Positions 7,091 through 14,573 of a DNA stretch of 30,280 nt are shown one piece after another (position 1 is the stretch's first letter; every line of letters starts with the position of its first letter). The notes under the pieces were generated by a model. The model was not told the origin of the DNA. It saw only the letters and a list, made by a program, of their open reading frames with translations, and did no database searches. The DNA is from a virus. The stretch covers positions 1 to 30,280 of IMG/VR virus record IMGVR_UViG_3300006875_000094, one strand, 5' to 3'. The position numbers and the translations under genes are program-made.

Positions 7091-7330
7091 TTAGCGGAGG
7101 TTCTGAGCGCTACGAGCGGTGTCATAGCGGTACTTGAAGATACGGCGACCGGTCTTCTTGTCCTTATGACGGTTGGTCCAGATGACGTGACCCTCGTCAC
7201 GGAGCTGCGCAACGACTGCCGAAGGATTGGCAATCGCGAGGCGGCGCTCGAGCTCAGTGATGGTGAACTCCTTGCCGTTAGCAAGGAACTTGATCATACG
7301 CGTCTTCTGGTTTGTGTTGGTCTTAGCCAT
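7091..7330 (-). CDS. Small winged-helix DNA-binding protein
   Basis: 79 aa with a clear helix-turn-helix layout: RMIKFLANGKEFTITELERR (helix 1 and start of helix 2), LAIANPSAVVAQLRDEGH (recognition helix), then a wing VIWTNRHKDKKTGRRIFKYR. Basic residues line the wing. Similar small wHTH proteins occur in marine T4-like phages; they are presumed transcriptional or replication regulators, with no defined role that I know of. The gene has its own promoter-like element and two inverted repeats upstream, and precedes gene 45 by 62 nt. It could therefore regulate itself and the clamp. Function is inferred from fold and position. Confidence 0.8.
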   Translation of the reverse strand: MAKTNTNQKTRMIKFLANGKEFTITELERRLAIANPSAVVAQLRDEGHVIWTNRHKDKKTGRRIFKYRYDTARSAQNLR

Positions 7331-7365
7331 GGTATTATGTTTTCAATGATCCATCTTTGTTTTAA

Positions 7366-7396
7366 GTTGCATGGTGCGGATCACTCACCATGCAAC
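7366..7396 (-). repeat. 11-bp perfect inverted repeat at the expected start of the winged-helix transcript
   Basis: GTTGCATGGTG and CACCATGCAAC are separated by 9 nt. The repeat begins 1 nt after the TAGGAT -10 box at 7398, so it covers the predicted transcription start. It could be an operator for the downstream winged-helix protein or a 5' mRNA hairpin. No T tract long enough for an efficient terminator follows (TTAAAACAAAG). Confidence 0.7.
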
Positions 7397-7397
7397 G

Positions 7398-7425
7398 ATC
7401 CTAAACTGTTTCCTGTTTTTGTAAA
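7398..7425 (-). promoter_or_regulatory. Candidate promoter for the winged-helix/gene 45 group
   Basis: On the minus strand TTTACA (7425-7420), 16 nt, TAGGAT (7403-7398), with the same hexamers and spacing as the CobT-like gene promoter. An 8-bp inverted repeat, TCCTGTTT/AAACAGGA (7411-7430, 4-nt loop), overlaps the -35 box and could act as a second operator or as the end signal of the AAA+ gene transcript. The leader to ATG 7330 is about 60 nt. Confidence 0.55.
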
Positions 7426-7441
7426 CAGGATTTGCTGGGAA

Positions 7442-8617
7442 TTAGAAGGAGGCTGCGTTTGCTGCCTCCGCGGTAACCGGAGCATCAGCCGGAGTTACTG
7501 ACGGTTCGCGAACCGGCTGAACCATCGGATCGATCTTCGTGTAAAGATCCAAGAACGCAGTTTTGGTATCGAGATCGAAGCGACTGATGCACATCTGAAC
7601 AGCCTTGAGGCGATCCTCGAAGATCTTGTAGGAATGGGCGATGTGGCAGAGACGTCGGGTCGAGATGACCTCGTCAACGCCATCATCGGCAAAGGTCTTG
7701 CGAATGACCTCTGCCCACGTGCAGAGCTTCTCAGCGAAGTCCTCGTCACGGCGGCCGTACTTCTCCATGTGGCGGAGGACAATCTTCTTCTCCGTGGCGA
7801 ATGCGGCGTAAGGCTGCTCGATGGTGGCCACAAACCGCTCGAGGAACGCCTCGTCGATAATGGTGGCTGCCACAAATCGGCCATCGTCAGAGCCCTTGCC
7901 CTTTGTGTTGGCCGTCGCGATAACATTGAACCCCGGAGACGGATGAATCACTTCACCGGTCTTCTTAATCAAAACAGGCTTGCCCTCAAGAACACCCTGC
8001 AAGCACATGATTTTGTTGGTCGCTCGATCGATCTCATCGACGAGTAAGATGGCGCCTCGTTCCATGGCCTTGATGACCGGACCTTTGGCAAACACCGTAT
8101 CGCCATTGAGAAGTCGGAAACCACCGATGAGGTCGTCTTCGTCTGTCTCCGGGGAAATTTGGACTCGGATGTACTCGCGGCCGAGAGAGGCACAGGCTTG
8201 TTCGACCATCATGGTCTTGCCATTGCCAGAGAGGCCAGCGATATAGATCGGATAGAAAGTTTTGGCCTTGATGATCTGGGCCACGTCAGAGTAGGCACCC
8301 CATGGTACGTAGGTCTCGTCCTGCGAAGGGACGTACGAGTCCTCGTTGATTGTCGAGGAGATCGCAGCCGAAAGCTTCATGACAGGAGTTGCAGCGACCG
8401 GCTTTTGAGGAAGCGGCTCCGTGGACTTCTTGATGACTCGAGTGAGGTCGTAAAGGCCACGAGAAACCTTGAACTCGTCGCCGATGAGTTCGGCTGCACC
8501 CTTGAAACCGAAGCCGAGCTCTACGGCTACGTCATCGATCTGCTTACGGCGGAACTGAACTTGGTCAGGGTACTTCTCGGACAGGACCGAGATAATCTTG
8601 AGGGATGTGTCTTTCAT
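7442..8617 (-). CDS. cobS: MoxR/CobS-type AAA+ ATPase
   Basis: 391 aa. A small N-terminal domain (residues 1-60, basic and possibly winged-helix) and a linker precede one AAA+ module. Walker A GLSGNGKT is at 128-135, Walker B LLVDEID at 191-197, sensor 1 VIATANT near 233, arginine finger LERF near 259-262, and sensor 2 STRR near 319. The order and spacing are those of the MoxR group (CobS, NorQ, CbbQ, GvpN), which remodel VWA-domain partners. CobS with CobT forms the AAA+ part of aerobic cobalt chelatase for B12. Phage homologues are usually named cobS, but that role is unproven, and the large chelatase subunit CobN is not in this window. The CobT-like gene lies directly upstream, which supports a MoxR-VWA pair. 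The Pro/Ala-rich C-terminal tail after residue 365 is probably flexible. Confidence 0.9.
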   Translation of the reverse strand: MKDTSLKIISVLSEKYPDQVQFRRKQIDDVAVELGFGFKGAAELIGDEFKVSRGLYDLTRVIKKSTEPLPQKPVAATPVMKLSAAISSTINEDSYVPSQDETYVPWGAYSDVAQIIKAKTFYPIYIAGLSGNGKTMMVEQACASLGREYIRVQISPETDEDDLIGGFRLLNGDTVFAKGPVIKAMERGAILLVDEIDRATNKIMCLQGVLEGKPVLIKKTGEVIHPSPGFNVIATANTKGKGSDDGRFVAATIIDEAFLERFVATIEQPYAAFATEKKIVLRHMEKYGRRDEDFAEKLCTWAEVIRKTFADDGVDEVISTRRLCHIAHSYKIFEDRLKAVQMCISRFDLDTKTAFLDLYTKIDPMVQPVREPSVTPADAPVTAEAANAASF

Positions 8618-8714
8618 GATCTAAGAAGAAATCAAACTACGCAGACATTCTACACTATTTCGCGGCTCTCGTACACAGATTTGTTGCGGTATAAGTTGTT
8701 GGTGTTCTAACCAC

Positions 8715-10958
8715 TTAGGCAACAGCCTCTGAGAACTTCGTCACGAAGATGCGATTGCCCTTCTTAGAGGCAGAGAAATTCTTGAACTGGCGAGCGATCT
8801 TGCTGCGCGTCATGTCAGGCGTGATCTCTAGCTCCTCGTCCTCGATGTCGAGGTCATTGCCAGATCCCACGATGAAGAAGCTGTCGTAGCCATAGGCACC
8901 AGGAAGAGAGAGGAAACCATCTTCCTTGTAGGACTGCTCGTACTTCGGCATCAGCGTGTTCCAGTTCTTCATACGGCGGATGGCTGCAGCGATCGTGTTG
9001 TTGAGCACCCAGCGGCCGGCAGGGATAAAGAAGCCCATCGTATCACAGCCGGTCGTGATCTTAAGGTTCTCGAGCAGCTTTTCGGTCATATTACCATGGT
9101 CCGCAGTGAGGACTCGACCGTGGATCTTGAACGAGGTCTTGGCATAGAGCTGATAGCCAAGAACACTAGGAGAACCGACTCGGTTGTCAAACCTCACATT
9201 GGATAGACCGACGCGGAGAGGATTACCGGCACCGTCGGTCAGGAAGATCGCGGTGACCTTGTCAAAGTTGTGCTGAGCACGGAAATCCTTGATGATATCG
9301 TGAGCGATCACGATCGTCTCGTTGAGAGGAGTACTGCCAAGTGTCTCGACACCAGACTTGCAGGAATCGTTCTGCGCGCGGAGCCACATGCTATAGATGG
9401 CATCATTGAACTCCGTCTTGCTAAGATCAGAGTTGACCAGATCGAGGAGAATCGTATTGGAAACGAGGACTTTATCCGTACCGCCACCGATGACCGTAGC
9501 GTACTCGACCGACTTGTTTCGCTGCGAAATGTCACTCGTGAATCCATACACCTTGAAGGGGATACCGGCCTGACGGCAGAAGAGAGCCATGTTGATGAGG
9601 TGCTTCAGGACAGAGGGAAGCACCCGAGCCATCGAGCCAGAGTAGTCCACGAACATCACCATTCCATGATTCTTGGCGTTGGCCAGCTTGGTGACGCTGA
9701 GGAACACATCATCGCTCGTACGATAGGCATGCAGGCGATTGAGGTCGAGCGAACCAGTCTTGGACGTCGTGGCTCGAGAATACTGATGGGCAGACTTACG
9801 GAGGTCAAACTCCTTGACCATCATACCGATGACCTTCCGATTGGCCTTGAGGAAGTCGTTGAACCTCTCGCGGGCCACGGGGTTGTTAAAAGACTCGGAG
9901 AAATAAACGCTCCGCATACGGCGAGTCTTAAGCTCATCGTAGGGCATGATGTTCTCCATGCACTCGGCGCGCGTCGGGGCCTTGGCGAAGCAGGTCTGAA
10001 GGGTCTCCTTCGATTTGTCCAGAAGCTTCTCAGCGTTGAGATCGAAGCTGCGCTGAGTTGAGACATCCAGATTCGTATCCGGATTGGCGAAGTCGGTAGG
10101 CTTGTCCGTGCTGCTAGAAGTACCTTCCTGCTCGGTTTTCTCGGCCGTGTCCTTGGCGCCACTTGCGTCCTGAGGATCAGGCTTCTCAGACGTCTGCTCG
10201 CCTTTCTCGTCAGAATCATTCTGCATCGAGTCGCCCTTCTTGTCATCAGACGAAGAATCGTCCGAGTCATCCTCCGCGGAGGTCTCTGCGGTATCCTTGG
10301 AGGAATCCGAGCTCTGCTCCTGCTGGCTAGACTGTTCGCCTTCGCTCTCCTCGCGGCCATCCTGAGACTGGGGCTGCGGGGGCTGAGGAATCTGTGGCTC
10401 CTGCTGTTTAGCGGCAGCCTCTTTGACGAACTTCTCGAGATCGAGGGCGGCCTGAACGACCTCATCCCACGTCTGAGCAGCTTCGATCTGCGCTTTGATC
10501 TTGAGCTCGTCGGGGCTAAAGTAAATGTCGATCAGATTCCGAAGCTTGAATTTGATGTTGAGGCGGTCAGGAAGATTGAGCTTGCCAGTACCGGTCTTGT
10601 TGATGCCAAAGAAGTCGGCGGCAGCAAGGTCAGCATAGCCTCGAGCGAAGCAGGAGATCAGGCCAGGATACTGGTTTTGGATCATCCGCTCGATGCGAAC
10701 ATCCTCGACGAGATTGATGTAATCCTGCCGAGCACCCCGCATATCCTTGTGGAAGTCGGTGGGGGTGAACAGAGCGTGGCCAACCTCGTGGCCGACGAGC
10801 AGATCGTAGACGTCTTTGCCCTTGTTCTGCCAGATGGGGAGGCCAAGGGTGCGGGACTCCACGTCAAAGAAGGCGGTCTGAAAGTTGCCGTGCTGGATCG
10901 TGATGTTCTCCTTCGAGAGCAGTCGGGCCAGCGTGCCCTGTGCAGTGGAATTCATCAT
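8715..10958 (-). CDS. cobT: CobT-like protein: HExxH metalloprotease-like domain fused to a VWA domain
   Basis: 747 aa. The N-terminal domain has the zinc-protease motif HEVGHALF at residues 57-64 and NLVEDVRIER at 82-91, where E85 could supply a third metal ligand as in gluzincins. Residues 185-290 are a highly acidic Ser/Gln/Glu/Asp linker. The C-terminal VWA domain has an intact MIDAS site: DYSGS at 438-442, the threonine of GSTPLNE near 543, and the aspartate of LTDGAGN near 575. The layout (acidic linker plus C-terminal VWA) is that of CobT, but the intact HExxH suggests peptidase or metal-binding activity. It ends 97 nt before the MoxR/CobS-type ATPase gene, its likely partner. A promoter-like element ends 6 nt before the ATG pair at 10958/10955, which predicts a leaderless or very short leader. 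Called CobT-like by architecture; its biological role is unknown. Confidence 0.88.
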   Translation of the reverse strand: MMNSTAQGTLARLLSKENITIQHGNFQTAFFDVESRTLGLPIWQNKGKDVYDLLVGHEVGHALFTPTDFHKDMRGARQDYINLVEDVRIERMIQNQYPGLISCFARGYADLAAADFFGINKTGTGKLNLPDRLNIKFKLRNLIDIYFSPDELKIKAQIEAAQTWDEVVQAALDLEKFVKEAAAKQQEPQIPQPPQPQSQDGREESEGEQSSQQEQSSDSSKDTAETSAEDDSDDSSSDDKKGDSMQNDSDEKGEQTSEKPDPQDASGAKDTAEKTEQEGTSSSTDKPTDFANPDTNLDVSTQRSFDLNAEKLLDKSKETLQTCFAKAPTRAECMENIMPYDELKTRRMRSVYFSESFNNPVARERFNDFLKANRKVIGMMVKEFDLRKSAHQYSRATTSKTGSLDLNRLHAYRTSDDVFLSVTKLANAKNHGMVMFVDYSGSMARVLPSVLKHLINMALFCRQAGIPFKVYGFTSDISQRNKSVEYATVIGGGTDKVLVSNTILLDLVNSDLSKTEFNDAIYSMWLRAQNDSCKSGVETLGSTPLNETIVIAHDIIKDFRAQHNFDKVTAIFLTDGAGNPLRVGLSNVRFDNRVGSPSVLGYQLYAKTSFKIHGRVLTADHGNMTEKLLENLKITTGCDTMGFFIPAGRWVLNNTIAAAIRRMKNWNTLMPKYEQSYKEDGFLSLPGAYGYDSFFIVGSGNDLDIEDEELEITPDMTRSKIARQFKNFSASKKGNRIFVTKFSEAVA

Positions 10959-10964
10959 GACAGA

Positions 10965-10992
10965 ATCCTAGCACGACCGGTGCTGGTGTAAA
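10965..10992 (-). promoter_or_regulatory. Candidate promoter for the CobT-like/AAA+ pair
   Basis: On the minus strand TTTACA (10992-10987), 16 nt, TAGGAT (10970-10965), then 6 nt to the ATG at 10958. The spacer contains ACCGGTCGTG, identical to the decamer in the gene 43 promoter. This recurrence in two unlinked places makes chance unlikely. Confidence 0.62.
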
Positions 10993-11043
10993 TAACTCAG
11001 TTTGCTTTTGTTTGCAAACTCTTCACCATCAACAACTTAAACC

Positions 11044-12762
11044 TTATTTTTGTTTGATCTGCGAGAAGTTTTTGACCTTCTCAAACTCGATTTTGTTCGG
11101 GAACTTGCTGTCCAGAGCATCGGTCTTGTGAGAGATGATGAAGACTGAGGTACCGGCATCTAGGGTCTTCAGGATCTTCATGAGGTTCTCCACACCATCG
11201 GCATCCATCGAGGAATCAAAGGTCTCGTCTAGAACCAGCAGGTTCGTGCTCACCGAGTTCTTCATCTTGGCAATCTGACGCCACGTGAAAAGAAGAGCAA
11301 GGTCGATTCGCTGCTTCTCTCCCTCAGAGAAAGATGGATACGAGAAGTCATCGCGGTAGCGAGACTTGATCGTCTCCTCGAACGCTTCGTCCAGGTTGAA
11401 CGAGACAAAGAAGTCGAGAGTCTGCAGGTACTGGTTGATGAGCTTGTTCATCACCGGCAAGTACTGGCGAATGATCTTCGTCTTGATGCCGGTATCCTTC
11501 AGCATCTCGGACATTGCTTGGTTGTAGGCGCCTTGCTCGTAGTAGATTGATTTCTGCGTGGACAGATTTTCCTTCAGGTCCAGGAGTTCCTCGAGTTTCT
11601 TCTCGGCCTCCTCGAGGCTGGCGTCTTTCATCTCTGCATTTTCCTGCTGGAACTCTGAGATGTATTTGGTATGAAGTTGAATCTGAGAACGGTTAGTCCG
11701 AATGAGCTGTTGGATTTCGTCCAGACGGTTCATCGTGGTAGAGATCTCTCCAAGAGAATCTTCGACCTTCTTCAGTTCTTCTGCGAGTTTTGCCTGACCA
11801 TCGGTCAATTCTCTGGCAGATTCTTTGCAGGCATGAAGCTTCTCGGCTTTAAATGTAGGAACAAGCATCTGCGAGCATGTGGGGCAGTTATCGTGGTTTT
11901 CGTAGAACTTTGCATCCTTAACCACCCTCTGCATGTTCGACTTGATCTGGGCCTGATAGGACAGCAGGGCCTGTCTCTTTTCCTCGGTCTTCTTCAGCGA
12001 AGAACGTATGTCGTTTGGAACTCGATCGGCCTCTGCCTGAAGCTCTTCGTTTTTGGCCTGAAGTTGCTGAACGATTTGAGTGTGTTCCTCAATCTTCTTC
12101 AGATTCTTCTTGACGTTATCGGCATTGCGATGTTTGATCTCATCGATGAACTTGTGTTGCATCGAGATCGTACGGTCATTGACATCGGCCTCATGAGCAG
12201 TTGCTCCTAGCTTGTCCCGAAGCTGTGCAGACTTCTCTTTGAGGATCGTGTTCATCTTCGTGAACACATTGATGTCCAGCAGATCCTCGATCACTTCTCG
12301 CCGGTGCTGAGCCGGAAGCTGCATGAACGGGATGAAGGACGAGGATCCGAGAACCACGATCTGATGGAAGGACTTGTGGTTGAGCTTGAGTATATTCTGC
12401 TCCAGAACCTTCTGGTAGTCCATCGCATGCGATTCCTGGTTCACCATCTTCCCATTCTGCCAGATCTCAAAGATGCTGGGTTTGATTCCACGTCGAACTA
12501 GAAACTCTGTTTTTCCTACAGTAAACGCAACCTCGACTTCACAGTTCTTTCCATTGATCGAGTTCACGAGCTGTGGCTTGTTGATGTCTCGATGTGGCTT
12601 TCCGAAGAGAGCGAACGAGAGAGCATCAAGCATCGTGGACTTACCTGCCCCGTTTGGTCCGACCACTAGAGTGGACGAACGGTTGTCCAGGTTTATCTCG
12701 GTAAAGTCATCCCCCGTGGAGAGGAAGTTCTTCCACTTAATATGACGAAATGTAATTGCCAT
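11044..12762 (-). CDS. 46: Recombination endonuclease subunit, Rad50-like (T4 gp46)
   Basis: SMC-type ATPase that with gp47 resects DNA ends for recombination-dependent replication and host DNA degradation. It is 572 aa (T4: 560). Walker A GPNGAGKS is at residues 35-42. Two long coiled-coil arms flank a zinc hook (DNCPTCSQM, CxxC) in the middle. The ABC signature FSEGEKQRIDLALLF and Walker B LLVLDETFDSSMD are near the C-terminus, followed by an ISHK switch. It begins 3 nt after the gene 47 stop (12766), with AAGG before the ATG, so the two are made together. Confidence 0.96.
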   Translation of the reverse strand: MAITFRHIKWKNFLSTGDDFTEINLDNRSSTLVVGPNGAGKSTMLDALSFALFGKPHRDINKPQLVNSINGKNCEVEVAFTVGKTEFLVRRGIKPSIFEIWQNGKMVNQESHAMDYQKVLEQNILKLNHKSFHQIVVLGSSSFIPFMQLPAQHRREVIEDLLDINVFTKMNTILKEKSAQLRDKLGATAHEADVNDRTISMQHKFIDEIKHRNADNVKKNLKKIEEHTQIVQQLQAKNEELQAEADRVPNDIRSSLKKTEEKRQALLSYQAQIKSNMQRVVKDAKFYENHDNCPTCSQMLVPTFKAEKLHACKESARELTDGQAKLAEELKKVEDSLGEISTTMNRLDEIQQLIRTNRSQIQLHTKYISEFQQENAEMKDASLEEAEKKLEELLDLKENLSTQKSIYYEQGAYNQAMSEMLKDTGIKTKIIRQYLPVMNKLINQYLQTLDFFVSFNLDEAFEETIKSRYRDDFSYPSFSEGEKQRIDLALLFTWRQIAKMKNSVSTNLLVLDETFDSSMDADGVENLMKILKTLDAGTSVFIISHKTDALDSKFPNKIEFEKVKNFSQIKQK

Positions 12763-12765
12763 GCC

Positions 12766-13830
12766 TTAAACGGCCTCAAGATTTTGTGCCTCTGCGTACA
12801 GTTCGCGAAGCTTGATTTTAATCGTGTCCTTGTTCAGTTCAGTTTCAACTGCATCAACATATGTATCCATCAGCGTGGCGGTATCGGTGATGGCATCAAC
12901 AGCATCAGAGGAAATACGGTCTCCGCTGAATTCGTCATAGCTCTCGGCAATCTTCAATTCGAACGGATCCTGTTTCTGCAGGCGATCGATAAAGCGGTCG
13001 AACTTGAAGAAGTCAGTCTTGTTCGCCACGACGACCTTCACGAACTTACCCTTGGCATCGGTTACGTCGATGGTGTCCGGGTCGAGTCGTGCATCGTTGT
13101 AGATGAACTTGCAGTAGATCTCGTGAGGATTGCGGATCTCGTGAAGCTCCCGTGTGGCCGTATCGAACACGTGGAAATACTTCCAGTCGCCCTCGTCTGC
13201 CCAGGTCATCTCGAACTGAGTTCCTAAATAGTGGATGTTGCCCTTCTTCGACTTGGTATGGAAGTGTCCTGACCAGACCTGCTCAAAGCGAGAGAACAGC
13301 GCAGGATCCATTCCGCCGTGAGACTGAACACCCTTCATCATATCGAAACCATTCAGTTCGAGGTGACCGCCGAGGATCGAGGCATTGCACGTCTCCACGA
13401 ACTTCATCGACTCTGCATGGTTCTCTGGATTGATCCATGGGAGAAGAGCCACATTGCAGCCGTCATAGTTCATGACCTTTGGCTGCATCACGATGTTGAC
13501 GTTCTCCAGGAAGTATCCCAGAAGTTCTTTCAACGAGCAGAGCTCATTCGTATTCTTGTAGACCACGTCATGGTTACCAGGAATGATGTCCATCGTCATC
13601 CCCAGTTCACACATTGGTTCCAGGAACGTCTTGCGGTTATGGTTCAGCGCCTTGAAGTTGATGAACTTCCGATGATCGTAATAGTCCCCCAGGTGAAGGA
13701 TCTGCTTGATCCCATGCTTCTCGCAGTACGGGAAGAATACTTCGCCATAAAACTTGGCGAAGTAGTCCAAGAAAACGTCGGAGGAATTACGAACTCCGCA
13801 GTGTGTGTCGTTGAGAACTGCAATCAGCAT
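12766..13830 (-). CDS. 47: Recombination endonuclease subunit, Mre11-like (T4 gp47)
   Basis: Calcineurin-like metallophosphoesterase nuclease partner of gp46; 354 aa (T4: 339). All the metal-binding motifs are visible in order: LNDTHCG near residue 8, HLGDYYDHR near 47, PGNHDVVY near 84, GGHLELNG and the SGHFHTK motif near 200. The C-terminal third (PFELKIAESYDEFSGD onward) is the capping region and the likely gp46-binding region. The ATG at 13830 overlaps the end of gene 55 by 7 nt, so translation is probably coupled to the sigma factor gene. Confidence 0.96.
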   Translation of the reverse strand: MLIAVLNDTHCGVRNSSDVFLDYFAKFYGEVFFPYCEKHGIKQILHLGDYYDHRKFINFKALNHNRKTFLEPMCELGMTMDIIPGNHDVVYKNTNELCSLKELLGYFLENVNIVMQPKVMNYDGCNVALLPWINPENHAESMKFVETCNASILGGHLELNGFDMMKGVQSHGGMDPALFSRFEQVWSGHFHTKSKKGNIHYLGTQFEMTWADEGDWKYFHVFDTATRELHEIRNPHEIYCKFIYNDARLDPDTIDVTDAKGKFVKVVVANKTDFFKFDRFIDRLQKQDPFELKIAESYDEFSGDRISSDAVDAITDTATLMDTYVDAVETELNKDTIKIKLRELYAEAQNLEAV

Positions 13831-14432
13831 ATCATGTCAAGCTGAGACTTTGACTTGTGTTTCTTCTTGAACTCTTTGATCTTCTTGTCCACTTCGTTCT
13901 TCCGATCGATACGCTTCTTGAGGACGTTGATGAAGCCAGCATCTTGAATGATTGCTCCGCCAAATTCATCCTCGGTGTTAGACATGAAATCCTCAAGACC
14001 GGCGTGCTCGATGAACTTAAACTTAATGTCCTGCTGCTTCTTCTCCTTCATGATACGGCGAATGAAGGCATAGTAGCAGATCTGCGTGAAGTACGCAAAG
14101 GCATTCGGGTACCCGGTGCGAGTCGTGGCAGCAATGTTGTAATTCATGATGGCCTTGATGCAATTCTCCACAGCATCCATGACCATCTCTTCACGATAGG
14201 TGTAACGAATGAAATTAGGCTTGTGAGAAAGACCCTCGGCGATCTTGAGAAAGCAACGGCCGATGTACTCTGTGATCCGTGGAACTTCCTTTGAGTCCTT
14301 CTCGGCAGCCCTTACGGACTGCACATACTCGAGAACAGCCTGTGAGAATTCACGGTTGTTCACATAGTGTTCGCCTTCCCGTTTTGATTTCTTCACGGGA
14401 GGTTTGATTAGTGTGTCAGTTTCAGTTGTCAT
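13824..14432 (-). CDS. 55: Late-promoter sigma factor (T4 gp55-like)
   Basis: Phage sigma factor that directs host RNA polymerase to TATAAATA late promoters; 202 aa (T4: 185). The shared pattern includes YVNNREFSQAVLEY near residue 24, IAEGLSHKPNF, REEMVMDAVENCIKAIMNYN, and NAFAYFTQICYYAFIRRIMKEK. The last is the conserved core-binding segment of this family and resembles T4 [21 protein letters not shown]. The C-terminus is basic (KKHKSKSQLDMIC); the hydrophobic/acidic clamp-binding tail of T4 gp55 (SLDFLYE) is not evident. GGTGAGGATGG upstream is a possible ribosome binding site. A promoter-like element and an 11-bp inverted repeat precede it. Late-type octamers elsewhere in the window fit its presence. 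Confidence 0.93.
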   Translation of the reverse strand: MTTETDTLIKPPVKKSKREGEHYVNNREFSQAVLEYVQSVRAAEKDSKEVPRITEYIGRCFLKIAEGLSHKPNFIRYTYREEMVMDAVENCIKAIMNYNIAATTRTGYPNAFAYFTQICYYAFIRRIMKEKKQQDIKFKFIEHAGLEDFMSNTEDEFGGAIIQDAGFINVLKKRIDRKNEVDKKIKEFKKKHKSKSQLDMIC

Positions 14433-14460
14433 TCGTCATGATATTTCCATCCTCACCATA

Positions 14461-14488
14461 ACACTAACTAACCTGCACCAATTGTAAA
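14461..14488 (-). promoter_or_regulatory. Candidate promoter for gene 55
   Basis: On the minus strand TTTACA (14488-14483), 16 nt, TAGTGT (14466-14461). The same -35 box and spacing occur in the other early-type elements here. The ATG is 28 nt further on. The -35 hexamer is the end of one arm of the 11-bp inverted repeat at 14483-14520. Confidence 0.5.
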
Positions 14489-14520
14489 ATAGAAAGCTTT
14501 GGCCAACTATCTATTTTACA
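14483..14520. repeat. 11-bp perfect inverted repeat at the gene 55 promoter
   Basis: TGTAAAATAGA and TCTATTTTACA are separated by 16 nt. Each outer end supplies a TTTACA hexamer, one for the gene 55 promoter on the minus strand. The other, on the plus strand (14515-14520), has TATTTT 17 nt later (14538-14543). The stem is AT-rich and has no T tract suited to a terminator, so an operator or activator site is more likely. It lies in the longest intergenic gap (14433-14573). That gap also holds a 6-bp stem, ACTGCC/GGCAGT (14547-14570), after the previous gene. Confidence 0.7.
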
Positions 14521-14573
14521 CCGACCTCGATATCCGGTATTTTGTAACTGCCTTGGACAGAGGGGGCAGTATA

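Noticed and set aside
9270-10061. Long plus-strand open frame (263 codons)
   Set aside because: It is a shadow of the CobT-like gene; composition follows from the coding strand and no ribosome site or family features are present.
10190-10400. Low-complexity region as a possible DNA repeat array or CRISPR
   Set aside because: There are no regular direct repeats or spacers; it is the Ser/Glu/Asp/Gln linker of the CobT-like protein.
9821-10465. Minus-strand open frame rich in Arg and Ser
   Set aside because: Alternate-frame reading of the acidic linker of the CobT-like gene; the Arg/Ser/Pro content is what an out-of-frame acidic repeat gives.
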